10,683 nt of DNA from Eggerthellaceae bacterium (GTDB lineage Bacteria > Actinomycetota > Coriobacteriia > Coriobacteriales > Eggerthellaceae). The first letter of the stretch is position 1, and each line of letters begins with the position of its first letter. The notes under the pieces were generated by a model. The model saw only the letters and a list, made by a program, of their open reading frames with translations, did no database searches and was not told where the DNA came from. The DNA lies in the NCBI GenBank assembly GCA_017459485.1, contig JAFUCW010000397.1:1-10683 (forward strand), read 5' to 3'. The translations under genes and the position numbers were made by a program. Shown here piece by piece: positions 7,504-10,683 of the stretch.

Positions 7504-9159
7504 CTACTTCACCCCCCAGGGACTGACCACTGTGTCAAAATGCTTACCCGTCGCAGGCTCGCTGATGTGCACCGCACACGCTGTGCAAGGATCGAAGCTG
7601 TGTACGGTGCGCAATGCGTTGATGGGCATTTCCACATCGCCCACGGGAACGCCGATCAGCGCCTGTTCCATAGGACCAGGCGTTCCGTCGGGGCCATGCG
7701 GTGCTATGTTCCATGTGGTGGGAATGATAATCTGGTAACCAGATATCTTGCCGCCATTCACATGCTCGGTATGGTAGAGTGCGCCGCGCGGTGCCTCCCA
7801 GAATCCCGTACCGTCGCCCGAATTGGTTTCAGGCTCGCGGAAGAACTCGGAATCGCCGCCCTTGAGGGCCTCGATAAGCTCGGCAACCCAATCCTTCATA
7901 AGAGAAGCCACGTACAGCGTTTCGATCTGCCGCGCGCCCGTGCGTCCCAAAGTGGACTGAAGCACGTCGATGCGACCGGGCACGCCCAGCGTCTCGAGCA
8001 TCCCGTCGATCTGCTCGACTACGAAGGGAACGCCGCGCTTGTAGGCAACGAGCAGACGGGAAAGGCCGCCTGCCTCCATGCATTGCCCGTCGTAGGCAGG
8101 AGCCTTGCACCAAGTGTAGCGGTCTTCGATGTTGTACTCGGTGTATTCAGGGTCGGTGAGGCCTTCGTCACGCGGGTTGCGCCATTCGACATCGTCTGGC
8201 TTGTACCAGGAATGGCCCGTGTATTCCTTGATAAGGTCTTCGTTGACGTCGGCAAGCTCCAGGCCGTCCTTAAGCACGCCAGCGGGCAAATACCGCTTGT
8301 TCATCTCGAAACTTGCATCCTCGAACACGCCCCATGCCACATAGCGGCCGCAACCGCCGCCCCACGTAAGCGCGTCCTCGTAGAACGGGACGAGAGCGAT
8401 CGTGTCCTGGACCATGGTGGAGGCGACCCAGTCGTAGATCTCGTTGACCAGGGACCAAAGGTCATCGAGCTTCTCTTCGGTAGGAACGAACATCGTGCCG
8501 CCGGGAACCAGCGTCATGATGTGAGGCATCTTGCCACCCAGAAGGCCAGAAATCTCCGACGCCTTCGCCTGCATCGTCAGCGCCTCGAGGTAATGGGCGG
8601 TGCAGATCAGGTCGAGCTCAGGAGGAAGTTGGTACCCCTCCCCGCCTTCCGAATCGAACCAGTGACCACTGAAGATGGAAAGCTGCTTGTTGTTGGCGAA
8701 CTTCGTCAAACGCTCCTGCAGCGCATTAAGGTCGGTGTTGGTGGACGTTCCCACACTTACGGCAAGGTCGTGTGCGTCTGCGGCGGAGGCCTTCAGCGCA
8801 TTGATGGGGTTAACGTAGTCGGGAGCGGCCAAATTGTAGAACCACAGAATGTGGCTGTGCAGGAACTGGGCACCTTCGAGCAGGTTTCGGATGATGCGTG
8901 CATTGTTGGGGATGGTGATGCCAAGGGCCTTTTCCGCCGCGATGGAAGCGGAATGCGCATGGGACACGGGGCACACGCCGCAGATGCGCTGCACAATCAT
9001 GGCTGCATCGGCGGGAGTGCGGTCCTGAACCACCAGCTCCATGCCGCGGAAGCACCCGCCGGAAATCCAGCAATCGGACACGACGCCGTTGGTGACTTCC
9101 ATCTCGACGCGAAGGTGGCCTTCGATTCGGGTTACGGGGTCGATGATCGAGCGAGTCAT
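7504..9159 (-). CDS. hyaB: [NiFe] hydrogenase large subunit
   Basis: A 551-residue catalytic subunit carrying the NiFe(CN)2CO centre that splits or forms H2. The N-terminal signature is RIEGHLRVE (11-19). The L2 motif RICGVCPVSH (58-67) gives nickel ligands C60 and C63. The C-terminal motif DPCTACAVH (523-531) gives C525, C528 and H531. The nickel ligands are all Cys, so this is not a [NiFeSe] enzyme. Twenty residues follow H531, the usual cleavage point of the maturation protease, whose gene is two genes downstream. There is no signal peptide, as expected, because the large subunit is exported with the Tat-bearing small subunit. The ATG shares its A with the small-subunit stop (TAATG); AAGGGAGG lies about 10 bases upstream. 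Group 1 is clear from the partners; assignment to the Coriobacteria-type subgroup (1i) is inference. Confidence 0.96.
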   Translation of the reverse strand: MTRSIIDPVTRIEGHLRVEMEVTNGVVSDCWISGGCFRGMELVVQDRTPADAAMIVQRICGVCPVSHAHSASIAAEKALGITIPNNARIIRNLLEGAQFLHSHILWFYNLAAPDYVNPINALKASAADAHDLAVSVGTSTNTDLNALQERLTKFANNKQLSIFSGHWFDSEGGEGYQLPPELDLICTAHYLEALTMQAKASEISGLLGGKMPHIMTLVPGGTMFVPTEEKLDDLWSLVNEIYDWVASTMVQDTIALVPFYEDALTWGGGCGRYVAWGVFEDASFEMNKRYLPAGVLKDGLELADVNEDLIKEYTGHSWYKPDDVEWRNPRDEGLTDPEYTEYNIEDRYTWCKAPAYDGQCMEAGGLSRLLVAYKRGVPFVVEQIDGMLETLGVPGRIDVLQSTLGRTGARQIETLYVASLMKDWVAELIEALKGGDSEFFREPETNSGDGTGFWEAPRGALYHTEHVNGGKISGYQIIIPTTWNIAPHGPDGTPGPMEQALIGVPVGDVEMPINALRTVHSFDPCTACAVHISEPATGKHFDTVVSPWGVK

Positions 9160-10526
9160 TATTCCTGGCCTCCCTTCTGCGTTTCGTTGTCAGCTTCAAG
9201 CTTCTTTGCAGCTTCTGGTCCGTCGATGGCGCGGACAACGTCGATGTAGTCCTGACGCTGCTTTTCGGAGAACTGATCAGCGGAGACGATGGTCGACTTA
9301 CCTTTCTCGTCAATGATGACGCGATCGGCACTGTAATCGCCCACGGCAGTGTCGGGATGCTTGGCGTCCCATGCACGCTGTTCTTCGAAGCGGAACTTGC
9401 CCTTCATACGACCGGACTTCTTGATGCCGAAGCCATGGATGAGCACCGCTGCTGCAACGATGCCAGTAAGTCCAAGCGCGATAGCCTCAGGCTGGACGAC
9501 CCAGTTCCCACTGCGCAGATCTCGATGGCGCTGGAAGAAGGGAGTGTTCACTTCGACCCAATTATGCCCGGTGTCGTTCGGATCTGCCTCGCAGCACCCG
9601 ATGCAGGGAGCACCGGACTCGACGCACCAGCTCCGACGGCGGTTGTACCGCACGACGCCGCAGTTGGCTTTGGTCTGCGGACCCCGGCAGCCCAGAGGAT
9701 AGAGGCAATAGCCTTTCTTCTCCTCTTCGCTGCCGAACTTGTAGACGAATTCGCCGTTCTCGAAATGGCCGCGGCGCTGGCAATTGTCGTGCACCGTCTG
9801 GTTGAAGATGAGAGCAGGCTTGTTTTCGGAGTTCAGCTCGGGAAGGGTGCCCATGAGAACCACGTCGACGAGCACTGCAACCAGTCACTCGGGATTGGCC
9901 GGGCAGCCGGGAATGTTCACGACAGGGGTTGAAATGCCGCGCTTGGCCATGTACGCCTGGCAGCCGATAGCACCGGCAGGAGTGCCATAGGCACCCATCC
10001 AACCGCCATTGACCGCGCAGCTACCAAGAGCCACGACGCCGAAAGCACTTTCGGCGGCCTCGGCGAACGCGTCGATACCTGCAGTATCCGCCACGCGAAG
10101 CGCCATGCCTTCCCAGCCCTCAAGCAAAGCACCTTCGTAGACAAGGATGTAGTTTCCCGCACAGTGCTTGATGGTTTCCGCTTTTGCTTCTTCCACGGAA
10201 TGACCTGCTGCGAAAGAAAGAGTTTCGTTGTAGTTGCACGAGATCATCTCGAGCACAACAGTCGCAGGATCGGGCTCGTCGATTTGCGCAAACGCTTCGG
10301 TGCATCCGGTGCAGGACGCGCCTTCGATCCAGATCACTGGGTAGAGGTTACCCTCTGTGGCGCCAATGACGGAACTTTCGAGTGCGTGAGCCACCTGGGG
10401 AACCGTAAGCTGGGAAGCACCAGCAGCCGCAGCAACCGCCCCGCATAACTGCAGGAAGCCGCGGCGAGTTACCCCACGTGAAGCCAGGAGCTCTTCGAAT
10501 TTCGTTCCCAAGGCCTCATACTCCAT
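9159..10526 (-). CDS. hyaA: [NiFe] hydrogenase small subunit, frame interrupted by one in-frame UGA
   Basis: One continuous frame of 455 sense positions plus stop, broken only by TGA at codon 214. The first part (9885-10526) has a Tat signal (TRRGFLQLCG at 20-29, hydrophobic to about 48) and proximal-cluster ligands C72, C75, C170 and C208. The second part (ending at 9159) has the distal-cluster ligands H246-x2-C249-x24-C274-x5-C280, with spacing as in Desulfovibrio gigas. Medial-cluster Cys are C289, C301, C308 and C311. A membrane anchor lies at about 346-367, then a charged 88-residue tail. The protein passes electrons from the large subunit to cytochrome b. The start is firm: AGGAGGTGG at 10531-10539. 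The second part has no good SD of its own. Without read-through or recoding the product stops at 213 residues, lacking two clusters and the anchor, and should be inactive. It may therefore be a pseudogene, a recoded gene or a sequence error. Confidence 0.9.
9885..9887 (-). other. In-frame UGA codon 214 of the hydrogenase small subunit
   Basis: The codons read GCC AAT CCC GAG TGA CTG GTT GCA. Residues on both sides fit the family pattern GCP-x-[NH]-P-x-x-hydrophobic that follows the fourth proximal-cluster Cys. Trp is plausible at this site in related small subunits, and TGG to TGA is one base. UGA is a true stop elsewhere in the window (mfd, the Fe-S protein, the protease), so a general UGA-to-Trp code is excluded. 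Confidence 0.9.
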
Positions 10527-10683
10527 GTGTCCACCTCCTAGGGGTGCAACGATGAACAGTCTGCAGATAGAATTATCGCCTATAATCTCAAATAGAAAGC
10601 ATGAAATCTGCCAACGGCATCAACAAAAGACAACATTAGGCATGTGGATGATAGGTTTTCTCTCCATTAGAAAGAGAATCACA
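10527..10683 (-). promoter_or_regulatory. Upstream region of the hydrogenase operon
   Basis: At least 157 bp without a gene, distinctly richer in A/T than the coding sequence. It carries the SD at 10531-10539, a -10-like GATAAT on the - strand (complement of 10572-10577) with no good -35, and a short inverted repeat TTCTCT / AGAGAA (10658-10663 and 10673-10678). It most likely holds the operon promoter and perhaps an operator, but no exact site can be fixed. No clear FNR-type palindrome was seen. Confidence 0.4.

Noticed and set aside
7501..9249. 582-codon open frame on the + strand opposite the hydrogenase large subunit
   Set aside because: It is a mirror of the large-subunit gene: no SD, low-complexity composition and no recognisable domain. 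The - strand frame has all hydrogenase signatures.
9159..9875. Second half of the small subunit as an independently translated gene
   Set aside because: The possible GTG start has no good SD, the fragment lacks the proximal cluster and the Tat signal, and no hydrogenase with a small subunit split at this point is known to me.
9885..9887. A genetic code in which UGA means Trp
   Set aside because: UGA ends mfd, the Fe-S protein gene and the protease gene at sensible family lengths, and TGG is used normally for Trp throughout.
10581..10586. Perfect TATAAT on the + strand upstream of the hydrogenase operon
   Set aside because: It points away from the operon, has no -35 at the right distance, and no + strand gene follows in the window. 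It is probably chance in A/T-rich sequence.

Overview
The window is ordinary bacterial chromosome. Its gene content best fits an anaerobic actinobacterium of the Coriobacteriia/Eggerthellaceae type. This is inferred from the membrane-bound group 1 [NiFe] hydrogenase operon, the Cys-rich ferredoxin-like protein, the Shine-Dalgarno (SD) sequences and the moderately GC-rich coding sequence; no marker gene proves it. No tRNA, rRNA, insertion sequence, prophage or CRISPR array was found.

Left part (1-1909, + strand): the 3' end of a glutamyl-tRNA synthetase gene (gltX) runs into the window. Its stop codon is followed at once by the GTG start of a 359-residue poly-ferredoxin-like protein of unknown function. 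A small PaaI-type hotdog thioesterase follows. Middle (1869-6123): mfd lies on the - strand and overlaps the thioesterase tail to tail by 41 bp. nth (endonuclease III) diverges from it on the + strand. Their 100-bp shared upstream region holds divergent -10-like boxes and a terminator-shaped hairpin in the mfd leader. nth overlaps the hydrogenase maturation protease gene tail to tail by 47 bp.

Right part (6077-10526, - strand): an operon in the order small subunit (Tat signal, three Fe-S clusters, membrane anchor), large subunit (NiFe site), cytochrome b and maturation protease. Together they form a periplasm-facing, quinone-linked hydrogenase, probably for H2 uptake. Small and large subunit genes share one base (TAATG), and large subunit and cytochrome b are 1 bp apart, so translation is probably coupled.

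Two observations stand out. First, the small-subunit frame contains an in-frame UGA at codon 214, six residues after the last proximal-cluster Cys. Intact hydrogenase sequence continues in the same frame on both sides, so this is a fresh nonsense change of a Trp codon, a sequence error, or a recoded/read-through codon. Second, the endonuclease III has Arg at the position of the catalytic Lys (E. coli Lys120), although every other signature residue is intact. I found no clear new multi-gene system. The UGA codon, the Nth substitution, the unknown Fe-S protein and the two overlapping convergent gene pairs are the points worth following.
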